Shown: positions 24,678-33,539 of the stretch, piece by piece
Layout: each line of letters opens with the position of its first letter
How positions within the stretch are numbered: the first letter of the stretch is position 1
From: Alicycliphilus denitrificans K601
Lineage (GTDB): Bacteria; Pseudomonadota; Gammaproteobacteria; Burkholderiales; Burkholderiaceae_C
DNA length: 64,000 nucleotides
Assembly (NCBI RefSeq): GCF_000204645.1
Contig: NC_015422.1
Coordinates: 682,001 to 746,000, forward strand
Direction of reading: 5' to 3'
Notes under the pieces: generated by a model
Databases searched by the model: none
What the model was told of the DNA's origin: nothing
The model's input: the letters and a program-made list of their open reading frames with translations, nothing else
Program-made: the position numbers and the translations under genes

Positions 24678-25388
24678 ATGGACACCCCCAAACGCATCCT
24701 GATCGTCGAAGACGATGACAGCATCGCCGAGCTGCTGCGCATGCATCTGAGCGACGAAGGCTACGACGTCGAGCGCGTGGCCGATGGCAGGCTGGGCCTT
24801 GCCGCCGTGGAGCGTGGAGGCTGGCATGCGCTGGTGCTCGACCTGATGCTGCCCGGGGTGGATGGCCTGGAGATCTGCAGGCGGGCGCGGGCCATGACTT
24901 ACTACGTTCCCATCATCATCACCAGCGCCCGTTCGAGCGAGGTGCATCGCATCCTGGGGCTGGAGCTGGGGGCCGACGACTACCTGGCCAAGCCGTTCTC
25001 CGTCATGGAGCTCGTCGCGCGGGTGCGCGCGCTCCTGCGGCGCAGCGAGGCGCTCGCGCGTAATGCCAAGCTCGAGGCCGGCGTGCTCTCGCTGGGGGGC
25101 CTGAGCATCGACCCGATCGCGCGCGAGGCCCGGGTGGACGGCCAGTCCGTCGAACTTACGCCGCGCGAGTTCGACCTGCTGTATTTCTTTGCCCGCCAGC
25201 CGGGCAAGGTGTTCTCGCGGCTCGATCTACTCAACCAGGTCTGGGGCTATCGGCATGACGGCTATGAGCACACGGTGAATACGCACATCAACCGGCTGCG
25301 GATCAAGATCGAAAGGAACCCGGCCGACCCCAAGCGCATCCTCACCGTCTGGGGTCGCGGCTACAAACTCGCGGAGGATGCCCTGTGA
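24678..25388 (+). CDS. OmpR-family response regulator
   Basis: This 236-residue protein has a receiver domain with acidic pair VEDDDS, phospho-acceptor Asp in LVLDLMLPGVDG (about residue 54) and the KPFS switch Lys. A C-terminal winged helix follows, with ELTPREFDLLYFFARQPGKV and HTVNTHINRLRIKIE. GGGAG lies 11 bp before the ATG. The stop overlaps the start of the sensor kinase. The divergent redox genes starting at 24582 are the obvious candidate targets. Confidence 0.94.
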   Translation: MDTPKRILIVEDDDSIAELLRMHLSDEGYDVERVADGRLGLAAVERGGWHALVLDLMLPGVDGLEICRRARAMTYYVPIIITSARSSEVHRILGLELGADDYLAKPFSVMELVARVRALLRRSEALARNAKLEAGVLSLGGLSIDPIAREARVDGQSVELTPREFDLLYFFARQPGKVFSRLDLLNQVWGYRHDGYEHTVNTHINRLRIKIERNPADPKRILTVWGRGYKLAEDAL

Positions 25389-26866
25389 CGGTGCAGAGTC
25401 TCTCGCTTTCGCAGCGCCTGTCCGCTGTGTTCGTGCTGCTGCTGCTGGCCTGCTGCGCCGCCTCGGTGGTGCTGCAGATGCGGGGCAGCGAAAGGCACGA
25501 ACAGGAAGTCATTCAGCGGCTTTCGCTGGATCTGGCGCCGCAAATCGCACGCTACCCCGAACTGATGGAGCCACGGGGCTTCAACCCTTCGGCCGTGAGC
25601 GGGCTGTTCGACAAACTCATGGCAGTGAATCCGAGCGTCGAGGTGTACCTGCTCGATGCGGGAGGTCGCATCCAGTCCTATTCGGCCCCGGAGGGCGCGG
25701 TCAAGCGTCTGCAGGTGGATCTGGCGCCCGTGCGCCGGTTGCTGGGCGGCGGCGCACTGCCGATCTTCGGGGACGACCCGCGCAGTCCCGATGGGCGGAA
25801 GGTCTTCAGCGCGGCGCCGTTGAAAGCTGCGGGCCGCGATGCGGGCTACGTCTACGTGATTCTTCAAGGAGAGAGCCGCGAATCGCTGGCCGCGCGCGTG
25901 AATGCCGGCAGTGCGGCGAACGCCATACTGTGGTCCATGACGCTGGTCGCGCTGCTCGGCCTGATGGCGGGGCTTGCGGCGTTTCGCCTCATCACGCGCC
26001 CGCTGCGTACACTGACCGAAGCCGTGCGCGGCCTGGAAACGCATGGCATGTCCTGGCTGCCGCAAGCCAGGCCACTGCTGAAGCAGGCCGCCCGCAGCGG
26101 CGGAGAGATTGCGTTGCTCGGCCAGAGCTTCGAGCGGCTTGCGCAACGCACGCAAGAGCAATGGCAGGCCCTTCGCAACCAGGACCAGCAGCGGCGCGAG
26201 CTCTTTGCCAACCTCTCGCATGATTTGCGCACGCCGCTCACCTCGTTGCATGGCTATCTGGAGACCTTGCGCATGAAGTCCGAGGTGCTGGAGCCGCAGG
26301 AGCAGCGCCGCTATCTCGACATCGCACTGGAGCAAAGCCGCAAGGTCGGCCGCCTGGCGCAGGAAATGTTCGAACTTGCGCGGCTGGAATACGGCGTGGT
26401 CAAGCCGGAGATGGAGCAGTTCTTCCTCGCCGACCTGCTGCAGGACGTATTCCAGAAATTCGAACTTGCCGCGGAGGCCAAGCATCAGCGCCTGGTGGCG
26501 GACATCGCGCCGGGGTTGCCCCCCATCACGGCCGATCTCGCAATGATGGAGCGCGTGCTGATGAACCTGATCGACAACGCGGTGCGCGTCGCGCCTGAAG
26601 GCGGCGAGATCACCGTGGAACTACAGCCGCATGCGCAGGGTGGCATCGAGGTCACAGTGCGGGATACCGGCCCAGGCATTTCTGCTGCATTGCAGGAACA
26701 CCTGTTCGAACGCCCCGCATTCACAGGCTACGCGGCCGCGCAAGGCGCTCGCTCGGGTGGCTTTGGGCTCATGATCGTGCATCGCATCCTGCAGCTGCAT
26801 GAAAGCACGATCCGGCTGATGTCTCAGCCGGGAGCCGGAGCGGTGTTCCGGTTCGTGCTCCGGTGA
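25385..26866 (+). CDS. Membrane sensor histidine kinase
   Basis: This 493-residue kinase has one N-terminal transmembrane helix (SAVFVLLLLACCAASVVLQM), a periplasmic sensor region of about 130 residues, a second helix (ILWSMTLVALLGLMAGLAAF), HAMP (RLITRPLRTLTEAVRGLE), H-box LFANLSHDLRTPLTSLHGY and a HATPase domain with N-box NLIDNAVRVAPEGG, G1 RDTGPGIS and G2 GGFGLMIVHRIL. The GTG start overlaps the regulator stop; a second GTG two codons later is possible. The periplasmic signal is unknown; the neighbouring oxidoreductase suggests oxidative or metal stress. Confidence 0.93.
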   Translation: MTVQSLSLSQRLSAVFVLLLLACCAASVVLQMRGSERHEQEVIQRLSLDLAPQIARYPELMEPRGFNPSAVSGLFDKLMAVNPSVEVYLLDAGGRIQSYSAPEGAVKRLQVDLAPVRRLLGGGALPIFGDDPRSPDGRKVFSAAPLKAAGRDAGYVYVILQGESRESLAARVNAGSAANAILWSMTLVALLGLMAGLAAFRLITRPLRTLTEAVRGLETHGMSWLPQARPLLKQAARSGGEIALLGQSFERLAQRTQEQWQALRNQDQQRRELFANLSHDLRTPLTSLHGYLETLRMKSEVLEPQEQRRYLDIALEQSRKVGRLAQEMFELARLEYGVVKPEMEQFFLADLLQDVFQKFELAAEAKHQRLVADIAPGLPPITADLAMMERVLMNLIDNAVRVAPEGGEITVELQPHAQGGIEVTVRDTGPGISAALQEHLFERPAFTGYAAAQGARSGGFGLMIVHRILQLHESTIRLMSQPGAGAVFRFVLR

Positions 26867-26883
26867 AATCGCAGGCGTGCGTA

Positions 26884-27231
26884 TCAACGTACCTTTTTCA
26901 GCTTGATCAGACTGGCAGTGTCGTTGGCCCATACCGCCACGGCTGCGCCGGTTGCGCTCTTGGGCAGCTCTGCATCGGTCTTGGGCGCCACCAGCGGCAT
27001 CTTGCCGGGATCCTCCCAGATCCACACGTTGCAGGCCTTGCCGGGCTCGCAGGCTGCCTTGGCGGCTTCCACCCATGCCGTTTCGGAGAGGTTTTCCTTG
27101 CAGTGCATCAACACCACCGAGTCGCTGCGGGCTTTCACCGTGCAGCCGTTTTGCGCCGCATGCGTCACCGAGGGCGCCGCCATCGCAAGCGTCGAGGTCA
27201 CCAGGGCCAATGATTTCAGGGTGGGATGCAT
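26884..27231 (-). CDS. Small secreted protein, unknown function
   Basis: This 115-residue protein has a signal peptide (MHPTLKSLALVTSTLAMAAP, cleavage near THA-A). The mature part contains four Cys (NGCTVKA, MHCKENL, AACEPGKACNV), suggesting two disulfides, and Trp-containing segments (AWVEAAKAA, NVWIWEDPGK). I do not recognise the family. It is convergent with the histidine kinase, 17 bp away, and may belong functionally to the periplasmic redox module. The ATG was chosen because it starts the signal peptide. Confidence 0.65.
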   Translation of the reverse strand: MHPTLKSLALVTSTLAMAAPSVTHAAQNGCTVKARSDSVVLMHCKENLSETAWVEAAKAACEPGKACNVWIWEDPGKMPLVAPKTDAELPKSATGAAVAVWANDTASLIKLKKVR

Positions 27232-27330
27232 GGCTTGCTTTCTGAAGGGGTGAGTGGAATTTGCAATCGCATTGCGCGTGCGACTGCCCAACCGCTTTCA
27301 TTGTCCACGGCCTGGTGCCAAAGGCAAAAG

Positions 27331-27368
27331 GAAAAGCGAGGAGTGCCACGCTGTGTGGCGCTCCTCGC
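27331..27368 (-). terminator. Terminator of the vWA PEP-CTERM gene
   Basis: GCGAGGAGTGCCAC and GTGGCGCTCCTCGC (27336-27349 and 27355-27368) form a 14-bp stem with one T-G pair and a 5-nt loop. The minus strand continues into a T-rich run (TTTTCCTTTT). It lies 38 bp after the gene's stop. Confidence 0.8.
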
Positions 27369-27406
27369 CTGGGCAGCCTATGGGCTATGGCTGGTCTTGA
27401 CGGACG

Positions 27407-28213
27407 TCAGGCAGACCGGCTGCGACGCGTAATGCCCAAGCCAACCAAACCGAGCGCCATGAGCATCAAGATGCCGGGCTCCGGCACTTGTCCTGTGGAT
27501 GCCTGGACCTTGTTGTGGATGGCAGTGGGGAAGTCGTTGAAACTATTCACTGCCAGAACCCAGGGGTTGGAAGTCATGGGGTTGGGTGGTGACGATCCGT
27601 CAGGCAAGAAGGTGCCGCAATTGTTGCAGGGCCCATTGACAGGTGAAAACACCAAGCTCCTCAGAGCAGACACGTCAAAGCTACCGATGGCTTCGGCGGT
27701 GAGCGCGTCGATACCTGCGGCCCTTGCGGCAATGGCGGCATTGATGGCTGCCTGATTCGGATTGTTGCCAGGAATATTGGGCTCGCCATCGGTGGCGATG
27801 TTAATCATCGAATTGAGTCCGGTGCTGAAGTTGCTGGACCCTGTCATCAAACTGGAGATGGCGGCGATGCCGGCTGCAGTGGCCGTCAAGCCAGCCGAAT
27901 ACGCCATGCTGTTCACTGCCGCGATGATGCCCGGCAGTGAGGCGGCGGTCACGACGGTGGGGGACACCACGGTAGTCGTGCCAGACGAGAAGGTGACCAC
28001 CGTCACCTCGATCGAACCATCTGTAGGCAGGGCCGCCAATGCTGCGGCATAGCCATTCCTCATCGTTTGGAAGTTGGATGACCCGATGCTCCCCGAAGCG
28101 TCGACCAAGAAGCCAAGTTGGGTCGTGACGGGCGCCGCGTAGGTCGCCAGCGAAGCGGTAGCTAGCGCTAATGCGCTGCCGATGTGCCGCAGGAATTTCG
28201 AAAGAGTGAGCAT
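27407..28213 (-). CDS. PEP-CTERM protein with a von Willebrand factor A domain
   Basis: This 268-residue exported protein has a signal peptide (residues 1-27, up to TYA-A) and a vWA domain starting QLGFLVDASGSIGSS, with the DASGS metal-ion-dependent adhesion motif. The C-terminal sorting signal is VPEPG, a hydrophobic helix (ILMLMALGLVGLGI) and TRRSRS. XrtA should recognise the PEP motif, cleave it and pass the protein to the outer surface. It is monocistronic, with a sigma-54-type promoter 65 bp upstream and a hairpin terminator. It is divergent from manC. Confidence 0.93.
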   Translation of the reverse strand: MLTLSKFLRHIGSALALATASLATYAAPVTTQLGFLVDASGSIGSSNFQTMRNGYAAALAALPTDGSIEVTVVTFSSGTTTVVSPTVVTAASLPGIIAAVNSMAYSAGLTATAAGIAAISSLMTGSSNFSTGLNSMINIATDGEPNIPGNNPNQAAINAAIAARAAGIDALTAEAIGSFDVSALRSLVFSPVNGPCNNCGTFLPDGSSPPNPMTSNPWVLAVNSFNDFPTAIHNKVQASTGQVPEPGILMLMALGLVGLGITRRSRSA

Positions 28214-28277
28214 TTGAAGGACTCCTTGGGGGCAGGTGGATCGGTGGCTTGAACCGCTGGAGCGGTCGGTTTTAAAT

Positions 28278-28293
28278 AGCAAGATGCGCGCCA
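28278..28293 (-). promoter_or_regulatory. Sigma-54-type promoter of the vWA PEP-CTERM gene
   Basis: On the minus strand TGGCGCG-CATC-TTGCT matches the -24/-12 consensus TGGCACG-N4-TTGCW with one mismatch, about 65 bp upstream of the ATG. XrtA systems are known to use sigma-54 with the PrsK/PrsR pair; those regulators are not in this window. Confidence 0.7.
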
Positions 28294-28623
28294 TGAAAAA
28301 TTTTCTTTTAAAAACATGGTGTTATGGGCGGTTCACTTTTTCTTGGCAACGCTCTGTAAAACTTTCCGACGCCAGGGCTGAGTTCCTCATCGCTTAGTGC
28401 CTGATCAAGGGGCAGCGCTTTAAGTGCCTATTGCGCCGCAGCATGGCCTTTGCGATAGTTCAATGCGCTTGGCCGGGGGATCGTCGGGCTGGCGTGCCGG
28501 GCGCGGCCCCGCTAGGATGCATCGGGGGACCTTTGATGGAGACTCGCAGCCCCTGAGGCCCCATGCTGGTGGGGTGGCGTCGGATAGGTTTTTGTGTTTG
28601 GTCAAACGGAGTGCGTGCCGACC
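28294..28623. other. Intergenic region upstream of manC
   Basis: It starts with an AT-rich tract (28294-28340), then becomes GC-rich. No gene was seen. No convincing -35/-10 or sigma-54 site for manC was identified, although the manC promoter should lie here. CCCCATGCTGGTGGGG at 28560-28575 could form a small hairpin just before the gene. Confidence 0.5.
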
Positions 28624-30066
28624 ATGTTGATTCAGCCGGTGGTTTTGTCGGGCGGCTCGGGCACACGCCTGTGGCCCCTGTCGCGAGAGAAATATCCCAA
28701 GCAGCTACTGGCGCTGATGGGCGAGGACTCCCTTCTGCAGGCAACACTGCGGCGGTTCAACGGGGTGAGCGGAGCAGACAGCGCGCCGCCGCTGGTGGTG
28801 TGCAACGATGAGTACCGCTTCGTGGTTGCGGAGCAATTGCGTCTGATCGGCAGGCTCGGGCGTATCGTTCTGGAGCCTGTGGGGCGCAATACCGCGCCGG
28901 CATTGACGCTTGCCGCGCTGGCTGCGCAGTCTGGCGGGGAAGACCCGGTGCTGCTGATCATGCCGGCCGATCACGTCGTAACCCAGCTCGCGGCATTCCA
29001 AGAGGGCGTGCGCCATGCCGCGCGACTGGCACAGGACGGCGCCATCGTCACTTTCGGCATCACCCCTGACCGGCCCGAAACCGGTTACGGATACATCCAG
29101 GCCGGTGCTGCGGTCGATGAGGATGGAGCGCGCGCCATTGCGCGCTTCGTTGAAAAGCCCGATCGCGCCACGGCGGAGGGTTATTTGCAGGCGGGCGACT
29201 ATCTCTGGAACAGTGGTTTGTTCGTGCTGCGGGCCTCCGTCTGGCTCAAGGCATTGGCGCTGTGCCGGCCCGATATTCTGGAAGCATGCGAAGCCGCGTG
29301 GAAAGGCGGTGCGTCCGACTTGTCGTTTTGGCGTGTGAATGCGGAGGCGTTTGCCGCCTGCCCGAGCGACTCCATCGACTACGCCGTGATGGAGCGTCTG
29401 GCTGGTGCGCAATCGGTGGCAGGGCTGCCGCGCGGCGTGGTGCTGCCGTTGTCTGCAGGATGGTCCGATGTGGGGGCTTGGGACGCGCTCTGGCAGATCT
29501 TGCCCAAGGACGCCGATGGCAACGTGGTGCAGGGCAGAACCCTCATGCAGGACAGCAGTAATACCTTGGCGCTGTCCTCGGGGCGCTTGCTGGCTTGCGT
29601 CGGCGTTCAAGGGCTGGTTGTCGTGGAAACCCCCGACGCGGTCTTGGTGGCAGATCAACGGCACACCCAGGATGTGAAAAAGATCGTTGATCGCCTGAAA
29701 CGCGATGGCGGTACGGAGGGGGTACTGCACCGCAAGGTTTACCGCCCCTGGGGCTGGTACGACGGGGTCGATGGCGGAGAGCGCTTCCAGGTCAAGCGCA
29801 TCATGGTCAAGCCTGGAGGCAAGCTGTCGCTGCAGATGCACCATCACCGCGCAGAGCACTGGGTCGTAGTGCGCGGCACCGCCCGCGTGACCAAGGGCGA
29901 GGAGGTCTTTTTGTTGACGGAGAACCAGTCGACCTACATCCCCCTGGGCGTGACGCACCGCCTAGAGAACCCTGGTCATGTCGACCTAGAGATGATCGAG
30001 GTGCAGTCCGGTTCGTATCTGGGCGAGGACGATATCGTGCGATTCGAAGACTATTACGGGAGGTGA
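28624..30066 (+). CDS. manC: Mannose-1-phosphate guanylyltransferase / mannose-6-phosphate isomerase
   Basis: This 480-residue type II phosphomannose isomerase/GDP-mannose pyrophosphorylase has an N-terminal nucleotidyltransferase domain, IQPVVLSGGSGTRLWPLSRE with the GTP-binding loop and FVEKPDRATAEGYL at the sugar site. The C-terminal cupin has KPGGKLSLQMHHHRAEHWVV, the metal-binding His cluster. It produces GDP-mannose for the exopolysaccharide. ATG 28624 was chosen; an in-frame GTG ten codons upstream is possible. As the first gene of the cluster it precedes the export genes by 223 bp. Confidence 0.95.
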   Translation: MLIQPVVLSGGSGTRLWPLSREKYPKQLLALMGEDSLLQATLRRFNGVSGADSAPPLVVCNDEYRFVVAEQLRLIGRLGRIVLEPVGRNTAPALTLAALAAQSGGEDPVLLIMPADHVVTQLAAFQEGVRHAARLAQDGAIVTFGITPDRPETGYGYIQAGAAVDEDGARAIARFVEKPDRATAEGYLQAGDYLWNSGLFVLRASVWLKALALCRPDILEACEAAWKGGASDLSFWRVNAEAFAACPSDSIDYAVMERLAGAQSVAGLPRGVVLPLSAGWSDVGAWDALWQILPKDADGNVVQGRTLMQDSSNTLALSSGRLLACVGVQGLVVVETPDAVLVADQRHTQDVKKIVDRLKRDGGTEGVLHRKVYRPWGWYDGVDGGERFQVKRIMVKPGGKLSLQMHHHRAEHWVVVRGTARVTKGEEVFLLTENQSTYIPLGVTHRLENPGHVDLEMIEVQSGSYLGEDDIVRFEDYYGR

Positions 30067-30070
30067 ATAC

Positions 30071-30181
30071 ATGCTTTCCGTCTATCATGTGGACAGCCTG
30101 ATAGCCGTTGCATTGTGGTGTGCCTTAGTGTGGGTCATTGGATCAGAAGCTGGCTGCTACGTAAAACAGTGTGAAACGTAG
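30071..30181 (+). CDS. Possible 36-residue membrane peptide
   Basis: ATG 30071 lies 4 bp after the manC stop region, with GGGAGGTGAATAC as ribosome binding site. It encodes 36 residues with one hydrophobic stretch (DSLIAVALWCALVWVIGSEA) and a C-terminal Cys-containing tail. I know of no family. The good ribosome binding site and hydrophobic core support it, but the length makes chance equally possible. Confidence 0.3.
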   Translation: MLSVYHVDSLIAVALWCALVWVIGSEAGCYVKQCET

Positions 30182-30289
30182 CGAAATGCAGAAGTCAGAT
30201 ATGTGTTTACGTGCGACAGTCATCCACAGTATGCTGTAGTAACATTTGGTTAAATCGGGCTCTATAAACCTTTGTATTGGAGTTGCGCC

Positions 30290-30931
30290 ATGCACAAAAA
30301 CGTTTCGAGGCTCCTTGGTTCAATGGTTCGTGTCCTGGCAATGGCCGGTGTCGCCGTGGCAATGGTGGGTTGCGGTGCCATGAGAGGTGGGGACTACCCG
30401 GCCGCACCCGCCCAGGCGGCCACTCCGGATTACAACTACGTCGTGGGGCCTGGCGATACGCTGAACATCATCGTCTGGCGCAATCCTGAACTGTCGCAGG
30501 TCGTTCCCGTGCGCCCAGATGGTCAGGTGTCCACACCACTAATCGATGGGCTTGTAGCGCAAGGCAAAACCTCCGCCCAGATTGCCCGGGATGTGGAAAA
30601 GGAACTGGGCAAGTACGTGCGGGATCCGGTCGTTACCGTGATCGTGACTAATTTCGTTGGACCGTATAGCGAACAGATCCGCGTGGTAGGTGAGGCAGCC
30701 AAGCCGCAGTTCTTGCCCTACAAGCAAAAAATGACGGTTCTGGATGTCATGATCGCAGCTGGCGGGTTGACCGATTTTGCCGATGGCAACCGTGCCACGC
30801 TGGTGCGCTCGGCCGAGGGCAACAAACGCTATAAGGTGCGCCTCGATGATCTGATCAAGCGTGGAGATATCGGCGCCAACGTGGACGTGCTTCCCGGAGA
30901 CATTCTCATCATCCCCCAAGGGTGGTTCTGA
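30290..30931 (+). CDS. Polysaccharide export lipoprotein (Wza-like, XrtA-associated)
   Basis: This 213-residue outer-membrane lipoprotein has a signal peptide with lipobox MVGC (Cys28), a poly_export domain starting DYNYVVGPGDTLNIIVWRNPE, and a SLBB domain around IRVVGEAAKPQFLPYKQKMT and LDVMIAAGGLTDFADGN. It resembles the short export proteins of exosortase A loci, which lack the Wza C-terminal helix. It should form the outer-membrane exit for the polysaccharide with the chain-length protein. TTGGAG precedes the ATG by 8 bp. Confidence 0.92.
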   Translation: MHKNVSRLLGSMVRVLAMAGVAVAMVGCGAMRGGDYPAAPAQAATPDYNYVVGPGDTLNIIVWRNPELSQVVPVRPDGQVSTPLIDGLVAQGKTSAQIARDVEKELGKYVRDPVVTVIVTNFVGPYSEQIRVVGEAAKPQFLPYKQKMTVLDVMIAAGGLTDFADGNRATLVRSAEGNKRYKVRLDDLIKRGDIGANVDVLPGDILIIPQGWF

Positions 30932-30977
30932 CCCGGCTTGTCGGCTGGGTGCAGCGTGCGTTTGTTAGGGGGATGGA

Positions 30978-32540
30978 ATGGATGAGCTTCTAGGTCAGAT
31001 CACTACCGCTGCGCGTGGTATGTGGATCTATCGCCGGGTGGCGATGCTGACCACTTGGCTGGTGGGGGCCATCGGCGTCGGTGTGGTGCTCTTGATGCCT
31101 GATTACTATCAGGCATCGGCGCGCGTGTTCGTAGATACACAGTCCATCCTGAGGCCGCTCATGACCGGCATTGCCGTGCAGCCGAATATCGAGCAGCAGG
31201 TATCCATGCTCAGTCGTACGCTGATCAATCGTCCCACGGTGGAACGGCTGGTCCGTATTGCGGATCTTGATTTGGGTTCGCAATCCAAGGCATCGACAGA
31301 TGCAGTGGTTGATTCTGTAACAAAATCCATCAGCATCCAGTCCACCGGGCGCGACAACCTCTATACGCTGTCCTATCGCAATCCAAGCCCTGAAAAGGCG
31401 CAACGGGTTGTACAGGCCCTGCTGACCATCTTTGTCGAATCAAGCCTGGGCGCTGCGCGCCAGGATTCGGATAGCGCACGTCGCTTTCTGGACGAGCAGA
31501 TCAAGAGTTACGAGGCCAAGTTGACGGAGGCGGAAGGGCGTCTCAAGGCATTCAAACTGCGCAACATCGAGATGCAATCCCAGAGCGGCCTCGATTCTGC
31601 CGGGCGGGCTGCTGAAATTGACAATCAGCTGAGTCAGGCCAGGCTTGATTTGCGTGAAGCTGAAAGTGCGCGGGTGGCGGCAGGTCGCCAACTGGAGATA
31701 CTGCGCTCGCAAGCGGCCAAGTCTCCGGTCGCCTCTGCGCCCGACGTGCAAACGCCCGAGCTTGACGCGCGTATCTATGCGCAAAAGCGCAATCTGGATA
31801 CGCTGCTGCAGCGTTACACCGACGAACATCCTGACGTCGTCAGGACGCGTTTCTTGATTGCGGATCTCGAAGCACAGAAGCGTCGTGAAGTAGAGGCCTT
31901 GCGCCGCAAAGCGCAGGAGGGGCACGCCGCACCTGCTGTTGAGACCAATCCGGCGATTTTGGAGCTCAGTCGCATTTATTCTGCAGCAGAGGTGCAGGTG
32001 GCGTCGCTGAGGGCGCGTGTGGTCGAATACGAATCGCGCTCTCGCCGTATTCATGAGCAACTCAAAGTTGCCCCACAGTTGGAGGCGGAGTTGGCGCAGC
32101 TCAACCGTGATTACCAAGTCAATCAGAAAAATTATGCTGATTTGGTTGCGCGTCGTGAATCGGCCCTGATGTCGGGGAAATTGGAAAACACATCCAACGT
32201 GGCCGAATTCCGAGTCATCGACCCCCCTCGTGTCGCCCCCAAACCAGTCGCTCCGAATCGGCTGCTGTTAATGCCAATTTCGCTCTTGGTTGCCATTGGC
32301 GCAGGGCTGGGCATGGCATTTGTGATGAGCCAGGTCAGGCCCGTATTCTTTGATGGCGCCACCCTGCGGCAGGTGACGCAGTTGCCATTGCTGGGCGTAG
32401 TTGGGCAGATTGCCAGCGACGAGTCGCGGCGACGTGAATCGCGTAGCTTGATGCGTTTCATCATGGCATGTGTTGCATTCCTGTTGCTTTATGCGGGCGG
32501 CATGGCGGCGCTGTCCATTCATTCTGGCGTTCTGGGGTAA
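30978..32540 (+). CDS. Chain-length determinant protein (Wzz/GNVR, XrtA-associated)
   Basis: This 520-residue inner-membrane polysaccharide co-polymerase has an N-terminal helix (MLTTWLVGAIGVGVVLLMP), a Wzz domain, a long periplasmic coiled coil (about residues 165-380, with FLDEQIKSYEAKLTEAEGRL), a GNVR-like segment near LNRDYQVNQKNYADLVARRE and a C-terminal pair of helices ending in a short periplasmic tail. It lacks a fused kinase domain; the kinase is the next gene, 8 bp downstream. It controls polymer length and export. Confidence 0.92.
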   Translation: MDELLGQITTAARGMWIYRRVAMLTTWLVGAIGVGVVLLMPDYYQASARVFVDTQSILRPLMTGIAVQPNIEQQVSMLSRTLINRPTVERLVRIADLDLGSQSKASTDAVVDSVTKSISIQSTGRDNLYTLSYRNPSPEKAQRVVQALLTIFVESSLGAARQDSDSARRFLDEQIKSYEAKLTEAEGRLKAFKLRNIEMQSQSGLDSAGRAAEIDNQLSQARLDLREAESARVAAGRQLEILRSQAAKSPVASAPDVQTPELDARIYAQKRNLDTLLQRYTDEHPDVVRTRFLIADLEAQKRREVEALRRKAQEGHAAPAVETNPAILELSRIYSAAEVQVASLRARVVEYESRSRRIHEQLKVAPQLEAELAQLNRDYQVNQKNYADLVARRESALMSGKLENTSNVAEFRVIDPPRVAPKPVAPNRLLLMPISLLVAIGAGLGMAFVMSQVRPVFFDGATLRQVTQLPLLGVVGQIASDESRRRESRSLMRFIMACVAFLLLYAGGMAALSIHSGVLG

Positions 32541-32548
32541 CAGCGATC

Positions 32549-33511
32549 ATGACCAGCTCTATTGAAAAGGCGGCTCAACGGCTGGAGCAATTGCGCAAGG
32601 CGGGTGTGTCGCTGGCTGGCGACAAAGGACGGCCAACCGAAGCCGCAGTGCAGGAATCTGCGTATCTGCCTGAGCATGCGGCGCATTTTGCGGGAATGGA
32701 TTCGGTCGAGGCTCAAGCAGCAGCACACTCGAAACCGGGCACGAAAACTGTGCAAATCGACCTGACGGCGCTGGGGGCCAGTGGCTTTGTGACGCCCAAT
32801 GCGCCACGCTCGGTCACCACTGAGCAGTATCGCGTCATCAAACGGCCGCTCCTTGAGAATGCAACAGGTAAAGGTGCTTCCCTGGTGGCGCATGGCAATT
32901 TGATCATGGTCACCAGCGCCCTGCCGGGTGAAGGAAAAAGTTTCACAGCCATTAATTTGGCTATGAGTCTGGCGATGGAACTCGATCACACGGTCATGCT
33001 TGTAGATGCCGATGTGACATGCCCCTCGGTCATGACCAAGTTAGGCCTGCCTCCCGCCGCAGGTTTGCTGGATGTGTTGCAGGACGACAAGATCAAATTG
33101 TCTGATGTGCTTTTGCGCACCAATGTGGATAAGCTCACACTGCTGCCCGCAGGGTTGCCCCATCCACGCGCGACGGAGCTGTTGGCCAGCGATGCCATGA
33201 CTTCTTTGCTAGATGAGATGGGAAAGCGCTACAGCGACCGAATCATCATCTTCGACTCACCGCCGTTACTGCTGACCACGGAGGCCCGGGTACTGGCCGG
33301 TCATATGGGGCAGGTTGTGATCGTGGTTCAGGCAGAAAAAACGCTCCAATCACAAGTCGAGCACGCGTTGTCTACCATCGAGTCGTGCCCCATCAAACTT
33401 ATGGTGCTCAACCAGGTGCGTAGCAGTGGTCTGGGCGCTTATGGCTACGGCTATGGTTATGGCCACGGACGGATGGTGGGAGAGCGTGGGCCGGCCACTG
33501 CTGTGGCATGA
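32549..33511 (+). CDS. Exosortase A-associated tyrosine autokinase (BY-kinase)
   Basis: This 320-residue cytoplasmic BY-kinase of the CpsD/CapB type has Walker A SALPGEGKSF (123-132), Walker A' MLVDADVTCPS (150-160) and Walker B IIIFDSPPLL. A C-terminal tyrosine cluster, AYGYGYGYGHGR, is the likely autophosphorylation site. An N-terminal extension of about 90 residues has low complexity. It pairs with the upstream chain-length protein to cycle polymerisation and export by phosphorylation. Confidence 0.93.
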   Translation: MTSSIEKAAQRLEQLRKAGVSLAGDKGRPTEAAVQESAYLPEHAAHFAGMDSVEAQAAAHSKPGTKTVQIDLTALGASGFVTPNAPRSVTTEQYRVIKRPLLENATGKGASLVAHGNLIMVTSALPGEGKSFTAINLAMSLAMELDHTVMLVDADVTCPSVMTKLGLPPAAGLLDVLQDDKIKLSDVLLRTNVDKLTLLPAGLPHPRATELLASDAMTSLLDEMGKRYSDRIIIFDSPPLLLTTEARVLAGHMGQVVIVVQAEKTLQSQVEHALSTIESCPIKLMVLNQVRSSGLGAYGYGYGYGHGRMVGERGPATAVA

Positions 33512-33539
33512 GATGAAAGAGAGAAGAGAGGGCGTCTGT

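Noticed and set aside
28321..28360. Sigma-54 site for manC at TTGGCAACGCTCTG
   Set aside because: It lacks the TTGC -12 element at the required spacing.
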